A DNA stretch of 64,000 nt, taken from the NCBI RefSeq assembly GCF_035994185.1, contig NZ_CP108538.1, positions 1,798,001-1,862,000 of the forward strand, in the 5' to 3' direction. This stretch comes from Streptomyces sp. NBC_01217 (lineage in GTDB: Bacteria; Actinomycetota; Actinomycetes; Streptomycetales; Streptomycetaceae). Position numbers and translations under genes: made by a program. Shown here piece by piece: positions 8,967 through 18,107 of this stretch (positions within the stretch are counted from its first letter, which is position 1; the number at the start of each line of letters is the position of its first letter). The notes under the pieces were generated by a model, which was given only the letters and a program-made list of their open reading frames with translations, searched no databases and had not been told where the DNA came from.

Positions 8967-10733
8967 CTACAGGTACTGCCCGGTATTCGCCACCGTGTCG
9001 ATGGACCGACCGGTGTCTGCGCCCTGCTTTCCGGTGACGAGCGTACGGATGAAGACGATCCGCTCGCCCTTCTTGCCGGAGATCCTGGCCCAGTCGTCCG
9101 GGTTGGTGGTGTTCGGCAGGTCCTCGTTCTCCTTGAACTCATCCACGCATGCCTGGAGGAGATGGGAGACGCGAAGGCCCTTCTGGCCCTGGTCGAGGAA
9201 GGCCTTGATGGCCATCTTCTTGGCCCGGTCGACGATGTTCTGGATCATCGCGCCGGAATTGAAGTCCTTGAAGTAGAGGACTTCCTTGTCGCCGTTGGCG
9301 TACGTGACCTCGAGGAAGCGGTTCTCCTCGGACTCGGTGTACATCCGCTCGACGACCGACTGGATCATGGCGTGCGTGGCGGCTTCCTTGGAGCCGGTGT
9401 GCTCCGAGAGGTCGTCCGCGTGCAGCGGCAGCGAAGGCGTGAGGTACTTCGCGAAGATGTCCTTCGCGGCCTCCGCGTCCGGACGCTCGATCTTGATCTT
9501 CACATCGAGGCGACCGGGTCGCAGGATCGCGGGGTCGATCATGTCCTCGCGGTTGGAGGCGCCGATGACGATGACGTTCTCCAGGCCCTCGACGCCGTCG
9601 ATCTCGGCGAGCAGCTGGGGGACGATGGTGTTCTCCACGTCCGAGCTGACGCCGGATCCCCGGGTGCGGAACAGGGACTCCATCTCGTCGAAGAAGACGA
9701 TGACGGGGGTGCCCTCGCTCGCCTTCTCACGGGCACGCTGGAAGACCAGGCGGATGTGTCGCTCGGTCTCGCCGACGTACTTGTTCAGGAGTTCCGGGCC
9801 CTTGATGTTGAGGAAGTAGCTCTTGCCCGCGGGCTGCCCGGTGACTTCGGCGACCTTCTTGGCAAGGGAGTTGGCCACTGCCTTGGCGATGAGTGTCTTG
9901 CCGCAGCCGGGCGGGCCGTAGAGCAGGATGCCCTTCGGCGGCCGCAGTTCGTGTTCCTTGAAGAGGTCGGGGTGGAGGTAGGGGAGCTCGACCGCGTCCC
10001 GGATCAGCTCGATCTGGTCGCCCAGGCCGCCGATCTTGTCGTAGTCGATGTCCGGTACCTCTTCGAGGACGAGCTCTTCGACCTCGCTCTTGGGGACCAC
10101 TTCGTAGACGTAGCCGGACCTGGGTTCGAGCAGCAGGGCGTCGCCGGGGCGGATGGTGATGTCCAGCAGCGGCTCGGCGAGCCGCACCACCCGTTCCTCG
10201 TCGGTGTGCCCGATGACCAGGGCGCGCTCGCCGTCCTCAAGGATCTCCTTGAGGGTGACGATGTCCCCGGCCCGCTCGAATTCCATGGCGTCGACCACAT
10301 TGAGCGCTTCGTTGAGCATGACTTCCTGGCCGCGCCGGAGGTCGTCGAGCTCGACGCTGGGGCTGACATTCACCCGGAGCTTGCGGCCCCCGGTGAAGAT
10401 GTCGCAGGTGCCGTCCTCATTGCCCTGCAAGAACACGCCGAAACCGGCCGGCGGCTGTGCGAGCCGGTCGACTTCTTCCTTGAGGGCCACGATCTGGTCG
10501 CGGGCCTCGCGGAGCGTATTGGCGAGCCGCTCGTTCTGCGCGGACACGCCTGCCAGGTTGGTCTGCAACTCGACGATCCGCTCTTCGAGAATCCTCGTAT
10601 GGCGCGGAGAGTCGGCGAGCTTACGTCGCAGGACGGCGATTTCCTGCTCGAGATAGGCGACCTGGCCGGCTGGGTCTTCGGACCCCCGCCCGGGCCGGAT
10701 GCCGCGGTTGATGTCGTCGTCGTGGGCTGCCAC
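8967..10733 (-). CDS. arc: Proteasome-associated AAA ATPase ARC (Mpa)
   Basis: Hexameric unfoldase that recognises Pup and feeds tagged proteins into the 20S core. The protein is 588 aa from the GTG at 10733, which follows GGAGGAGG; a TTG six codons upstream is possible but less likely. Order: N-terminal coiled coil (about 25-90) that binds Pup, two OB-type inter-domains, then the AAA domain with Walker A GPPGCGKT (about 271-278), Walker [11 protein letters not shown] (about 345) and the sensor region [19 protein letters not shown]. The C-terminus ends in TGQYL, the hydrophobic-Tyr tail that docks into the alpha ring. It is divergent from a ferredoxin gene. Confidence 0.96.
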   Translation of the reverse strand: MAAHDDDINRGIRPGRGSEDPAGQVAYLEQEIAVLRRKLADSPRHTRILEERIVELQTNLAGVSAQNERLANTLREARDQIVALKEEVDRLAQPPAGFGVFLQGNEDGTCDIFTGGRKLRVNVSPSVELDDLRRGQEVMLNEALNVVDAMEFERAGDIVTLKEILEDGERALVIGHTDEERVVRLAEPLLDITIRPGDALLLEPRSGYVYEVVPKSEVEELVLEEVPDIDYDKIGGLGDQIELIRDAVELPYLHPDLFKEHELRPPKGILLYGPPGCGKTLIAKAVANSLAKKVAEVTGQPAGKSYFLNIKGPELLNKYVGETERHIRLVFQRAREKASEGTPVIVFFDEMESLFRTRGSGVSSDVENTIVPQLLAEIDGVEGLENVIVIGASNREDMIDPAILRPGRLDVKIKIERPDAEAAKDIFAKYLTPSLPLHADDLSEHTGSKEAATHAMIQSVVERMYTESEENRFLEVTYANGDKEVLYFKDFNSGAMIQNIVDRAKKMAIKAFLDQGQKGLRVSHLLQACVDEFKENEDLPNTTNPDDWARISGKKGERIVFIRTLVTGKQGADTGRSIDTVANTGQYL

Positions 10734-10974
10734 GGTCCTCACCTCCTCCAAGGGGAGCTGGACGCTTCCTGACCCTACCTGGGTGGGTGATGATTGAAAC
10801 CCCTAGATCACAAAGACTGCGGGGCGTGTCCGATCTTCACCCTTGCGTTCCCCCTCGTGTCAGGGCAATACCCACCCTTCAACATCGGAAAGCGGCCGGT
10901 TGTATCGTCGAACCGTTCAACACCCGTCAGGGCTGGCTACTTTTGGTCCGGATTTGCAGAAAACGGCAGGAGAA

Positions 10975-11286
10975 ATGACCGTGCAGCAGGACGCTCCCAC
11001 CGGCGGCGACACTCAGGACCTGGAGGTCTGGATCGACCAGGACCTCTGTACGGGAGACGGTATCTGCGTGCAGTACGCACCTGAGGTGTTCGAGCTGGAC
11101 ATCGACGGTCTGGCGTATGTGAAGAGCGGCGACGACGAGCTGCTGCAGGACAAGGGCGCGACGACGCCCGTACCGCTGCCGCTCCTGCAGGACGTGGTCG
11201 ATTCGGCCAAGGAGTGCCCGGGCGACTGCATCCACGTACGTCGTGTTTCGGACAGCGTCGAGGTGTACGGTCCCGAGGCCGCCTGA
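10975..11286 (+). CDS. Single-cluster ferredoxin
   Basis: A 103-aa electron carrier. The ATG at 10975 follows GGAGAA. Cluster ligands are visible as LCTGDGIC near the start and ECPGDC near the end, the pattern of the small [3Fe-4S] ferredoxins common in Streptomyces. The middle (YAPEVFELDIDGLAYV) matches the family core. No P450 or reductase gene is adjacent, so the redox partner must be elsewhere. It diverges from arc; a hairpin (11320-11338) follows it. Confidence 0.9.
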   Translation: MTVQQDAPTGGDTQDLEVWIDQDLCTGDGICVQYAPEVFELDIDGLAYVKSGDDELLQDKGATTPVPLPLLQDVVDSAKECPGDCIHVRRVSDSVEVYGPEAA

Positions 11287-11319
11287 TCGGGCGGCTCCGG
11301 GCGGGCGATTCCGGGCGAG

Positions 11320-11338
11320 CGGTCACTTTCAGTGACCG
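11320..11338. terminator. Hairpin between ferredoxin and convergent secreted-protein gene
   Basis: CGGTCACT-TTC-AGTGACCG, an exact 8-bp stem with a 3-nt loop between two convergent stops. Confidence 0.65.
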
Positions 11339-11339
11339 T

Positions 11340-11924
11340 TCAGGCGTTGCTCGGGGCGGTCTCCGTGCTGCGGACGAAGGCGCCGCCCCGCCACTGCCAG
11401 CTGGCCTTCTCCTGCTGGTCGGGACAGCAGCGCGGCACCGCGGCCGAGGAGTAGCCGAGCAGGGTGGCGGAGATGATTCCGTCACGCACCGCGAATTCGC
11501 CGACGCTCATCTTCTGGGCGGGGTCCACCAGGGTCGCCACGACCCGGGGTGCGGCCCCGCTTCCCTGTGTCAGGACGTAGACGCCGCTGGGCGGGGTGCC
11601 GGAGCCGGCCGCGCAGTGGACCACGGCGACGGTCTCGGGGCGGCCGTCGCCGTCGAGGTCACCGGGCGCCTGCCTGGCCACGGTGTTCTCCAGCCCCCCG
11701 CAGTCCAGGGGGAAGACCGCCCGTTCCGGGTCGGGTGCGGCGACGGGCGCGGTGCCGTGCTGCGCGGTGGTGCCGTGCGGGGTCGACGCGGAGGCCGTGG
11801 CCGTGGGGTCCGGCTGGAGCGTGCCGGCAGCTGCGATGACGGCGGCCATGGCCGTCGCCGTGGCGAGCCAGTGCAGCAGCTTGGTGTCGGTGTGCGCGAG
11901 GTCCGGGAGCTCGGAGGTCTGCAC
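11340..11924 (-). CDS. Membrane-anchored or secreted hypothetical protein
   Basis: I do not recognise the family. From the GTG at 11924 (GGAG nine bases upstream) it has 194 aa. One hydrophobic segment (LLHWLATATAMAAVIAAAGT, about residues 13-32) suggests an N-terminal membrane anchor or signal. An Ala/Thr/Pro-rich linker follows, then a globular domain with DLDGDGRPETVAVVHC, like FG-GAP or calcium-loop repeats, and PRCCPDQQEKASWQW near the end with paired cysteines. Convergent with the ferredoxin gene. Likely extracytoplasmic; function unknown. Confidence 0.7.
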   Translation of the reverse strand: MQTSELPDLAHTDTKLLHWLATATAMAAVIAAAGTLQPDPTATASASTPHGTTAQHGTAPVAAPDPERAVFPLDCGGLENTVARQAPGDLDGDGRPETVAVVHCAAGSGTPPSGVYVLTQGSGAAPRVVATLVDPAQKMSVGEFAVRDGIISATLLGYSSAAVPRCCPDQQEKASWQWRGGAFVRSTETAPSNA

Positions 11925-12088
11925 GCGGGATGTCTCCTGTGGTTCCTGTGGTTCGAGTGCGCCCGGGTGGGCGGCGCCGCCGGTGGTGCGTCCGCGGCGG
12001 CGTGGGGGTGGCCAGCATCGTGCCACACCTCACAGGACAGGGGAACGGTGGGGTCGGCACGGATGCTCCCGTGCAGGAGCAACGAAAA

Positions 12089-12138
12089 GGCGCCGCCGCC
12101 GAGTTCCCGGGTCGGTCCGGGAACTCGGCGGCGGCGCC
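12089..12138 (-). terminator. Strong intrinsic terminator of trmI
   Basis: Positions 12089-12109 and 12118-12138 form an exact 21-bp stem with an 8-nt loop, followed on the minus strand by TTTTCG. It lies 15 nt after the trmI stop. Confidence 0.85.
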
Positions 12139-12153
12139 GGTATGTTGTGCGGC

Positions 12154-13059
12154 TCAGCCGCGGGAGGAGCCGCTCTGGCTGCCGGGACCGTCGTAGTCCT
12201 CGCCGTAGGCGCCCTTCGCGGGACGGCGGCGGCGCAGCGGGGCCTCCACACCGTCGGCCAGGCGGCGGGCGGTGACGAGGAAGCCGGTGTGGCCGATCAT
12301 GCGGTGGTCCGGGCGAACGGCCAGGCCCTCGACGTGCCAGTTGCGGATCATCGATTCCCAGGGCTGCGGTTCGGCGAAGCAGCCGATCTCGCGGATGGAC
12401 TCGACGGTCCGCGCGAGCTGGGTGGTGGTCGCGACGTACGCGCAGAGGATGCCACCGGGCACGAGCGCCTTGGAGACGGCCTCCAGGCACTCCCAGGGGG
12501 CCAGCATGTCCAGGACGACACGGTCGACGTCGGTGTCCGAGAGGTTGTCCTGGAGGTCGCCGACAGTGAGCTGCCAGGCAGGGTGCGGTTCGCCGAAGTA
12601 GCGTTCCACGTTCTGCTGGGCGATCTCGGCGAAGTCCTCGCGGCGCTCGTAGGAGTGCAGCATGCCCTGGTCGCCGATGGCGCGCAGCAGGAAGGTGGAG
12701 AGCGAGCCGGAGCCGACCCCGGCCTCCACGACGCGGGCGCCGGGGAAGATGTCGGCGAAGGCCAGGATCTGCCCCGCGTCCTTGGGGTAGACCACGGCGG
12801 CGCCGCGGGGCATGGACAGGACGTAGTCGGGGAGCAGGGGACGCAGCGCGAGGTAGGCGACGTTTCCCGTGGTTCGGACCACACTGCCCTCGGGGGCACC
12901 GATCAGCTCGTCGTGCGGGAAAGAACCCTTGTGGGTGTGGAAATTCTTTCCGGCTTCGAGCGTGAAGGTGTAGTGGCGTCCCTTGGGATCGGTGAGCTGG
13001 ACCTGGTCCCCGACCTTGAAGGGCCCGCGTCGGCGGGCGGCACCGGTCGGTTCAGACAT
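12154..13059 (-). CDS. trmI: tRNA (adenine-58-N1)-methyltransferase TrmI
   Basis: Methylates A58 in the T-loop of tRNAs with S-adenosylmethionine. The 301-aa protein begins MSEPTGAARRRGPFKVGDQV at 13059. The N-terminal beta domain is followed by a Rossmann methyltransferase domain with VVEAGVGSGSLSTFLLRAIG (SAM loop, motif I), SYERREDFAEIAQQNVERYF and DRVVLDMLAPWECL (motif IV). The ATG has no ribosome site; TACGCT lies 7 nt before it, so the mRNA may be leaderless. A related protein is often annotated beside proteasome genes in actinobacteria, as here. Confidence 0.92.
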   Translation of the reverse strand: MSEPTGAARRRGPFKVGDQVQLTDPKGRHYTFTLEAGKNFHTHKGSFPHDELIGAPEGSVVRTTGNVAYLALRPLLPDYVLSMPRGAAVVYPKDAGQILAFADIFPGARVVEAGVGSGSLSTFLLRAIGDQGMLHSYERREDFAEIAQQNVERYFGEPHPAWQLTVGDLQDNLSDTDVDRVVLDMLAPWECLEAVSKALVPGGILCAYVATTTQLARTVESIREIGCFAEPQPWESMIRNWHVEGLAVRPDHRMIGHTGFLVTARRLADGVEAPLRRRRPAKGAYGEDYDGPGSQSGSSRG

Positions 13060-13120
13060 GTGACCAGCGTACCGGTGTTTCCCGGGGCTCCGACCGCGAG
13101 CCGGGGCCGGGTCCTTGCGG

Positions 13121-14371
13121 TCAGGCGGCGGGCCTCGCCAGGGCGGCGACGAATGCCCGTTCGACGTCGGATGTGGACAGCACGCCGTAGATCTCGCCGG
13201 TCTCCTCAAGGACGAGGTATTCGGTGGCGGGACTGGCCTTGAGCCTGTCCAGGAGCTCCTCGCCGGCCAGTTCGGCGGAGATCTTCATGCCCTCGGTGAG
13301 GTCCTGGGCGAGGCTGCTGACGGCGACCCAGGGGCGGCGGTGTTCGGGGACGGAGACGATGGCCGTCTCCCGGACGACGCTGCGGGGTTCGCCGAGCCCG
13401 TCGACGACGACGAGGGCGCGGGCGCCGGCTTCGTTGGCGCGGCGCAGGGCCTCGGAGAGCGGGGTGGCGGCCTCCACCGGGACCGCGCGCCGGGTGAGGG
13501 TGCGGGCGCGCAGTTCGGGGAGGTGTTCGCGCAGGCGCGCCATGCGCAGGCTGTTGCCCGCCCCGGTCCAGATGATGGCGGCGAGGACGGCGGCGAGCAG
13601 CGCGTCGGTGACGGTGTCGAAGCCGCTGAGGTCCTGGGGGTTGTTCCCGAAGGCGCCGGTGTGGGTGAGCAGCGGGAGGCCGAAGAGGGTGATGACGGCG
13701 AGCGCGCGGCCGACCCAGGCGGCGGCGACGGTGCCGCTCATCGGCCGGCCGGTGATCTTCCATACGACGGCGCGGAGCATGCGTCCGCCGTCGAGCGGGA
13801 GGCCGGGCAGCAGGTTGAAGGCGGCCACCAGGAGGTTGGAGATCATCAGTCCGGCGAGGAGGACACCGGGCACGGTGCCGGGCTCGACGAACGCCATCCC
13901 GGCGTAGAAGACACCCGCGAGCACCAGGGAGAGCAGGGGGCCCACGAAGGCGAGTACGAATTCGCGGCCCGGGGTCTCGGACTCCTTCTCGATCTCGGAG
14001 ACGCCGCCGAAGAACTGGAGCTGGATACGGCGCACCGGCAGTTTGTAGCGCAGCGCGACGACCGTGTGGGCGAGCTCGTGGACGAGTACGGAGGCGTAGA
14101 AGGCGATCGCGAAGAAGAGGGAGACCAGATAGCGCGCCGCGCCGAGCTCGGGCAGCACCCGGTCGAGCTGGCCGCCGAAGACCCACGTGATCAGGGCGGC
14201 CACGAGGAACCAGCTGGGCGCGACGTACACGGGCACACCGAAGGGACGGCCCATGAGCAGGCCGCCGCCGGGCTCTTCGGGGCGCCGCGGCTCGCCCTTG
14301 TCGGGGCCGGCGCCGGGAACCGATCCCCCTGCGCCGGGCTGCGGCCGCCCGCTGTCGCCGCTCTCGTCCAC
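13121..14371 (-). CDS. Site-2 protease family (M50) membrane metalloprotease with CBS domains
   Basis: Intramembrane zinc protease, 416 aa from the GTG at 14371 (AAGGGA upstream); an ATG at 14407 is an alternative. Several membrane helices surround the zinc motif HELAH (in FYASVLVHELAHTVVALRYK) and the second-half motif NLLPGLPLDGGRML. The C-terminal 140 residues form a pair of CBS domains (starting ARTLTRRAVPV; ending EIYGVLSTSDVERAF), which in this subfamily usually sense adenine nucleotides. The substrate is unknown. Divergent from the RecB-like gene. Confidence 0.9.
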   Translation of the reverse strand: MDESGDSGRPQPGAGGSVPGAGPDKGEPRRPEEPGGGLLMGRPFGVPVYVAPSWFLVAALITWVFGGQLDRVLPELGAARYLVSLFFAIAFYASVLVHELAHTVVALRYKLPVRRIQLQFFGGVSEIEKESETPGREFVLAFVGPLLSLVLAGVFYAGMAFVEPGTVPGVLLAGLMISNLLVAAFNLLPGLPLDGGRMLRAVVWKITGRPMSGTVAAAWVGRALAVITLFGLPLLTHTGAFGNNPQDLSGFDTVTDALLAAVLAAIIWTGAGNSLRMARLREHLPELRARTLTRRAVPVEAATPLSEALRRANEAGARALVVVDGLGEPRSVVRETAIVSVPEHRRPWVAVSSLAQDLTEGMKISAELAGEELLDRLKASPATEYLVLEETGEIYGVLSTSDVERAFVAALARPAA

Positions 14372-14476
14372 GGGGTCCCTTCGGTCGGTGCCGTACGGCA
14401 CGATCATGCAGTGTTCGAGGGTGTGTGGTCGATGGTATGCCGCCGACTGTCAGTGGCGGGCCGTAGGGTCTTCGAC

Positions 14477-15388
14477 ATGACCTCCCTGCCGCGGCCTCCC
14501 CGGCCGCCTTCGTCCCTGTCGCCGTCGCGGGCGAGTGATTTCATGCAGTGCCCTTTGCTGTACCGCTTCCGGGTCATCGACAAACTGCCGGAGAAGCCCA
14601 GCGAGGCGGCGACGCGGGGCACGCTGGTGCATGCGGTGCTTGAGCGGCTCTTCGACAACCCGGCGGCGGAGCGTACGGCGGGCCGGGCCACGGCGCTGAT
14701 CCCCGCGCAGTGGGACCGGCTGCTGGAGTCGAAGCCGGAGCTGTCGGAGCTGTTCCCGGGGGAAGCCGGGGGCGAGCGGCTGGCGCGGTGGCTCTCGGAG
14801 GCGGAGAGCCTGGTGGAGCGGTGGTTCTCGCTGGAGGATCCGACGCGCCTGGAGCCCGCCGAGCGGGAGCTGTTCGTCGAGACGGAGCTGGAGTCGGGGC
14901 TGCGGCTGCGCGGGGTGATCGACCGGATCGATGTGGCGCCGACGGGCGAGGTCCGGATCGTCGACTACAAGACGGGGAAGGCCCCGCGCCCGGAGTACGC
15001 GGAGGGCGCGCTCTTCCAGATGAAGTTCTACGCCCTGGTGATCTGGCGGCTGAAGGGTGTGGTGCCGCGCCGGCTCCAGCTGGTCTATCTCGGCAGCGGC
15101 GACATCATGACGTACGACCCGGTGGTGGCGGATCTGGAGCGGGTCGAGCGGAAGCTGCTGGCGCTCTGGGACGCGATCCGGCTGGCGACGGAGACAGGTG
15201 AGTGGCGGCCCCGGCCGACGAAGCTCTGCGGCTGGTGCGACCACCAGTCGGTCTGCCCGGAATTCGGCGGCACTCCCCCGGTATATCCGTTGTCGGTCCG
15301 CCCGGCGGAGCCGGAGCAGGATGTCCAGGGCAGAATGGATCCGGTCCGCGCTGAGGCCGGCCGGCCTGTGGCCCCCGAAGCATCTTGA
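14477..15388 (+). CDS. RecB-family PD-(D/E)XK nuclease, Cas4/AddB-like
   Basis: A 303-aa stand-alone nuclease of the PD-(D/E)XK superfamily. The core is LRGVIDRID then VRIVDYKTGKAP, giving the D...D-x-K active site, followed by QMKFYALVIWR (motif QxxxY). A Cys in FMQCPLLYRF near the N-terminus and CGWCDHQSVCP near the C-terminus make the four-cysteine iron-sulfur staple seen in AddB and Cas4. No CRISPR or helicase gene is near, so a repair role is most likely. Its stop is 9 nt before the response regulator gene. Confidence 0.88.
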   Translation: MTSLPRPPRPPSSLSPSRASDFMQCPLLYRFRVIDKLPEKPSEAATRGTLVHAVLERLFDNPAAERTAGRATALIPAQWDRLLESKPELSELFPGEAGGERLARWLSEAESLVERWFSLEDPTRLEPAERELFVETELESGLRLRGVIDRIDVAPTGEVRIVDYKTGKAPRPEYAEGALFQMKFYALVIWRLKGVVPRRLQLVYLGSGDIMTYDPVVADLERVERKLLALWDAIRLATETGEWRPRPTKLCGWCDHQSVCPEFGGTPPVYPLSVRPAEPEQDVQGRMDPVRAEAGRPVAPEAS

Positions 15389-15397
15389 GGAGACCTT

Positions 15398-16069
15398 GTG
15401 GCTATCCGCGTCCTGCTGGTCGATGACCAACCGCTGCTGCGCACCGGCTTCCGGATGATTCTGGAGGCGGAGGGGGATCTCGCGGTGGTGGGCGAGGCCG
15501 GGGACGGCCTCCAGGCTCTCGACCAGGTGCGGGCGCTGCAGCCCGATGTGGTGCTGATGGACATCCGCATGCCGCGGATGGACGGCGTCGAGGCCACGCG
15601 CCAGATCACCGGTCCCGGTCGCGACGGTCCGGCCAAGGTGCTGGTGCTGACCACGTTCGATCTCGACGAGTACGTGGTGGAGGCGCTGCGCGCCGGTGCC
15701 AGCGGCTTCCTGTTGAAGGACGCTCCGGCCAATGAGCTGGTGCAGGCCATCCGCGTGGTCGCGGCGGGCGAGGCGATGCTCGCCCCGAGCGTCACCCGTA
15801 GGCTGCTCGACAAGTACGCGGACCATCTGCCCTCCGGCGAGGAGACGGTGCCCGACACCCTGCACACGCTGACGGACCGCGAGGTCGAGGTGCTGAAGCT
15901 GGTGGCGCGCGGTCTGTCGAATGCGGAGATCGCCGCGGATCTGTTCGTCAGTGAGACGACGGTCAAGACGCATGTCGGCCATGTGCTGACCAAGCTCGGT
16001 CTGCGCGACCGGGTACAGGCGGCGGTGTACGCGTACGAGAGCGGCCTGGTGCGCCCCGGCGCCCAGTGA
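15398..16069 (+). CDS. LuxR/NarL-type response regulator (orphan)
   Basis: A 223-aa two-component regulator. The receiver domain has the acidic pair VDDQ, the phospho-acceptor Asp in DVVLMDIRMPRMDG (about residue 53), the conserved Thr (VLTTFD) and Lys (LLKDAP). The C-terminal LuxR helix-turn-helix is LTDREVEVLKLVARGLSNAE and TTVKTHVGHVLTKLGLRDR. GTG at 15398 follows GAGGAG. No histidine kinase is adjacent; it may be co-transcribed with the RecB-like gene 9 nt upstream. Confidence 0.93.
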   Translation: MAIRVLLVDDQPLLRTGFRMILEAEGDLAVVGEAGDGLQALDQVRALQPDVVLMDIRMPRMDGVEATRQITGPGRDGPAKVLVLTTFDLDEYVVEALRAGASGFLLKDAPANELVQAIRVVAAGEAMLAPSVTRRLLDKYADHLPSGEETVPDTLHTLTDREVEVLKLVARGLSNAEIAADLFVSETTVKTHVGHVLTKLGLRDRVQAAVYAYESGLVRPGAQ

Positions 16070-16100
16070 GCCGGGGCTGCCGGTGAGCGGTCCTTGAGGC

Positions 16101-16136
16101 GGCGGCGCCCCGGCCCGGTGCGGGCGGGGCGCCGCC
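16101..16136. terminator. Bidirectional hairpin between response regulator and binding-protein genes
   Basis: GGCGGCGCCCCG (16101-16112) pairs exactly with CGGGGCGCCGCC (16125-16136) in the gap between two convergent genes. Confidence 0.75.
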
Positions 16137-16141
16137 CGTGC

Positions 16142-17740
16142 TCAGACGGTTCGCTTGCCCAGCTCCCAGAGCTGGAGGTCGGCGGAGGAGTTGACCGCCC
16201 ATTCGACGCCGGTGAGTTCCTCGCGGGATGCGACGTACTGCTTGCCCTGCCAGATCGGCAGTACGGGGACGTCGTTGGCGACGATGTCCTGGAGTTGCTG
16301 GAAGGTCTTGGCCGCGGCGCTGCGGTCGGTCTCGCGGCGGGACTGCGGGATGAGCGTCTTCTGGGCCACGGCCGACTCGTAGGGCGAGTTGAGGAAGTTG
16401 TTCTTGTCGAGGAACGGCGCGGTGTAGTTGTCGGGGTCCGGGAAGTCGGGGAACCAGCCCATTCCGTAGACGGCGTAGTCGCCGCGTACCTGTGCGGGGC
16501 GGTACTTCGCCCAGGGGGTGCCCTTGACGGTGATGTCGAACAGCCCGGTGTCGTTGAGCTGCTTCTTCAGGTTCTCGAACTCGGTGGCGGTGGCTTCGCC
16601 GTAGTGGTCGGTCGTGTAGTGCAGGGTCAGCTTCACCGGGGTGTCGATGCCCGCCGCGCGCAGGGTCGCCTCGGCCTTCTTGATGCTGGGCTCGCCGTAC
16701 TTGTTGTAGAACGAGTTGGTGTGCGCGGTGATGCTGGACGGGATCAGCGAGTACAGCGGCTCGGCGGTGGTGCCGTACACCTTGCTCGCGATCTCACCGC
16801 GGTCGATGACCTGGGCCATGGCCTGGCGGACGGCCTTGCTCACGGCCGGGTCGCTGGTGTCGAAGCCGAGATAGCTGATGGACAGGCCCGGCATCTCGGT
16901 GAGCTTGATGCCGTTCTTGGGGTTTTCGAGCAGCTGCTGCGACTGCTCGGGAGTCATGGTGCGGGTCATCATGTCGATCTTCCGGTCGTCGAGGGCCTTC
17001 CCCATCGCCTTCGCGTCCGGGAAGAGATCCAGCTCGACCTTCTCGTTGAGCACCTTCAGGTCCCCCTTGTAGAGGGGGTTCCTGGTGAAAAGGACCTTGA
17101 CGACCTGGTTGTGCTCGACTACCGGCTTCATGGTGTACGGACCCGAGCCGTCCACCTGGAATCCGGCCCGCGGGGAATTCGCCGCGTACTTGCTCCGCTG
17201 CACGATCCCGGCGGCCGGGGTGGCGAGCTTGTACGGGAACGTGGCGTCCGGCGTGCGGAGATGGAAGATGACCTCGCGGTCGCCCTGCGTCTCGATCGTG
17301 TCGATGCCGTCGAGCAGGGCGACGGGCCCGTTGGCGGCTTCGATGCGGACGACCCGGTCGATGGAGTACTTCACGTCGTCGGCGGTGACGGCCTTGCCGT
17401 CGGCGAACTTCAGGCCGCTGCGTAGCTTGCAGCGGTAACTCTCGTTCTGCGTGTCCGTGAACGCACAGCTCTCGGCGGCCTCGGGGACCGGCTCGCCGCC
17501 GCCGCGCGGCACATGCGTCAGGGTCTGCACCGTCTGCCGCAGCACGTTCCAGACGCCCGCTTCGTAGCCGATGGCGGGGTCCAGCGGCGCGGGGTTGTCC
17601 TTGGAGGCGACGAACTGGTCCGTGGTGCCGACAACGATGGCCCCCTTGCCATCGCCCCCGTCGCCCGACGCGCCGCAGGCGGCGAGTACGGGTGCGAGCA
17701 GACCGACCACGGCCGGCAGCACCAGAGTCTTGCGGTTCAT
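16142..17740 (-). CDS. ABC transporter substrate-binding lipoprotein, family 5 (oligopeptide type)
   Basis: A 532-aa extracytoplasmic solute receptor. The signal peptide ends in the lipobox LAAC (VVGLLAPVLAACGASG), so it is lipid-anchored. Family 5 features include LRSGLKFADGKAVTADDVKYS and, near the C-terminus, WFPDFPDPDNYTAPF. Such proteins bind peptides, nickel or opines; the ligand cannot be told. ATG at 17740 follows GGGAGAG. No permease or ATPase gene is adjacent, so it works with components encoded elsewhere or is an orphan receptor. Confidence 0.92.
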   Translation of the reverse strand: MNRKTLVLPAVVGLLAPVLAACGASGDGGDGKGAIVVGTTDQFVASKDNPAPLDPAIGYEAGVWNVLRQTVQTLTHVPRGGGEPVPEAAESCAFTDTQNESYRCKLRSGLKFADGKAVTADDVKYSIDRVVRIEAANGPVALLDGIDTIETQGDREVIFHLRTPDATFPYKLATPAAGIVQRSKYAANSPRAGFQVDGSGPYTMKPVVEHNQVVKVLFTRNPLYKGDLKVLNEKVELDLFPDAKAMGKALDDRKIDMMTRTMTPEQSQQLLENPKNGIKLTEMPGLSISYLGFDTSDPAVSKAVRQAMAQVIDRGEIASKVYGTTAEPLYSLIPSSITAHTNSFYNKYGEPSIKKAEATLRAAGIDTPVKLTLHYTTDHYGEATATEFENLKKQLNDTGLFDITVKGTPWAKYRPAQVRGDYAVYGMGWFPDFPDPDNYTAPFLDKNNFLNSPYESAVAQKTLIPQSRRETDRSAAAKTFQQLQDIVANDVPVLPIWQGKQYVASREELTGVEWAVNSSADLQLWELGKRTV

Positions 17741-18107
17741 CTTGGACGCTCTCCCTCATCCGCGCATTTGAGAAAGCGACATTAGTAGGCGCCATCGGCA
17801 ATGCCGGACCGGAGATACCCCGGTGCGTAATCGGATGGTGACGGGAATTAACGGCGAGCCGATTTCCCCGGCCGGGAAGGTTTAGTGCAGGGCGTCACCA
17901 ATCCGGACACTTCGACTCCTCAAAACGGACATCGCGGTGGATCTTGAAAAGCCTCCGGAAGCCATTCAGGTGATAAAGCTCACGCCCAAATCATTTTCCG
18001 CCCTTTGTCGTACACCCACTCCGCACACACGTACGTGCGACAGAAAATGCACCATCCGATGCCGAGAGTTTTTCGATTCATTCACAGAAACACTCTCGGT
18101 ATGCGGA
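17741..18107. other. 367-nt non-coding region with relatively AT-rich stretches
   Basis: I see no convincing gene here. It should contain the promoter of the binding-protein gene (minus strand). An exact 10-bp palindrome CACGTACGTG lies at 18028-18037, and the HAD terminator hairpin at 18062-18099. The stretch 17930-18100 is AT-richer than its surroundings. Confidence 0.6.
18062..18099 (-). terminator. Terminator hairpin of the HAD gene
   Basis: Thirteen-base arms 18062-18074 and 18087-18099 pair with one G/T position around a 12-nt loop, 9 nt beyond the HAD stop. Confidence 0.7.

Noticed and set aside
13115..14476. A long upstream extension of the RecB-like frame
   Set aside because: It would run antisense through the whole M50 protease gene; the nuclease homology begins only after the ATG at 14477.
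14477..15388. A Cas4 gene indicating a CRISPR system
   Set aside because: The four-cysteine PD-(D/E)XK layout is Cas4-like, but there is no repeat array or other cas gene, and such stand-alone RecB proteins are ordinary in Streptomyces.
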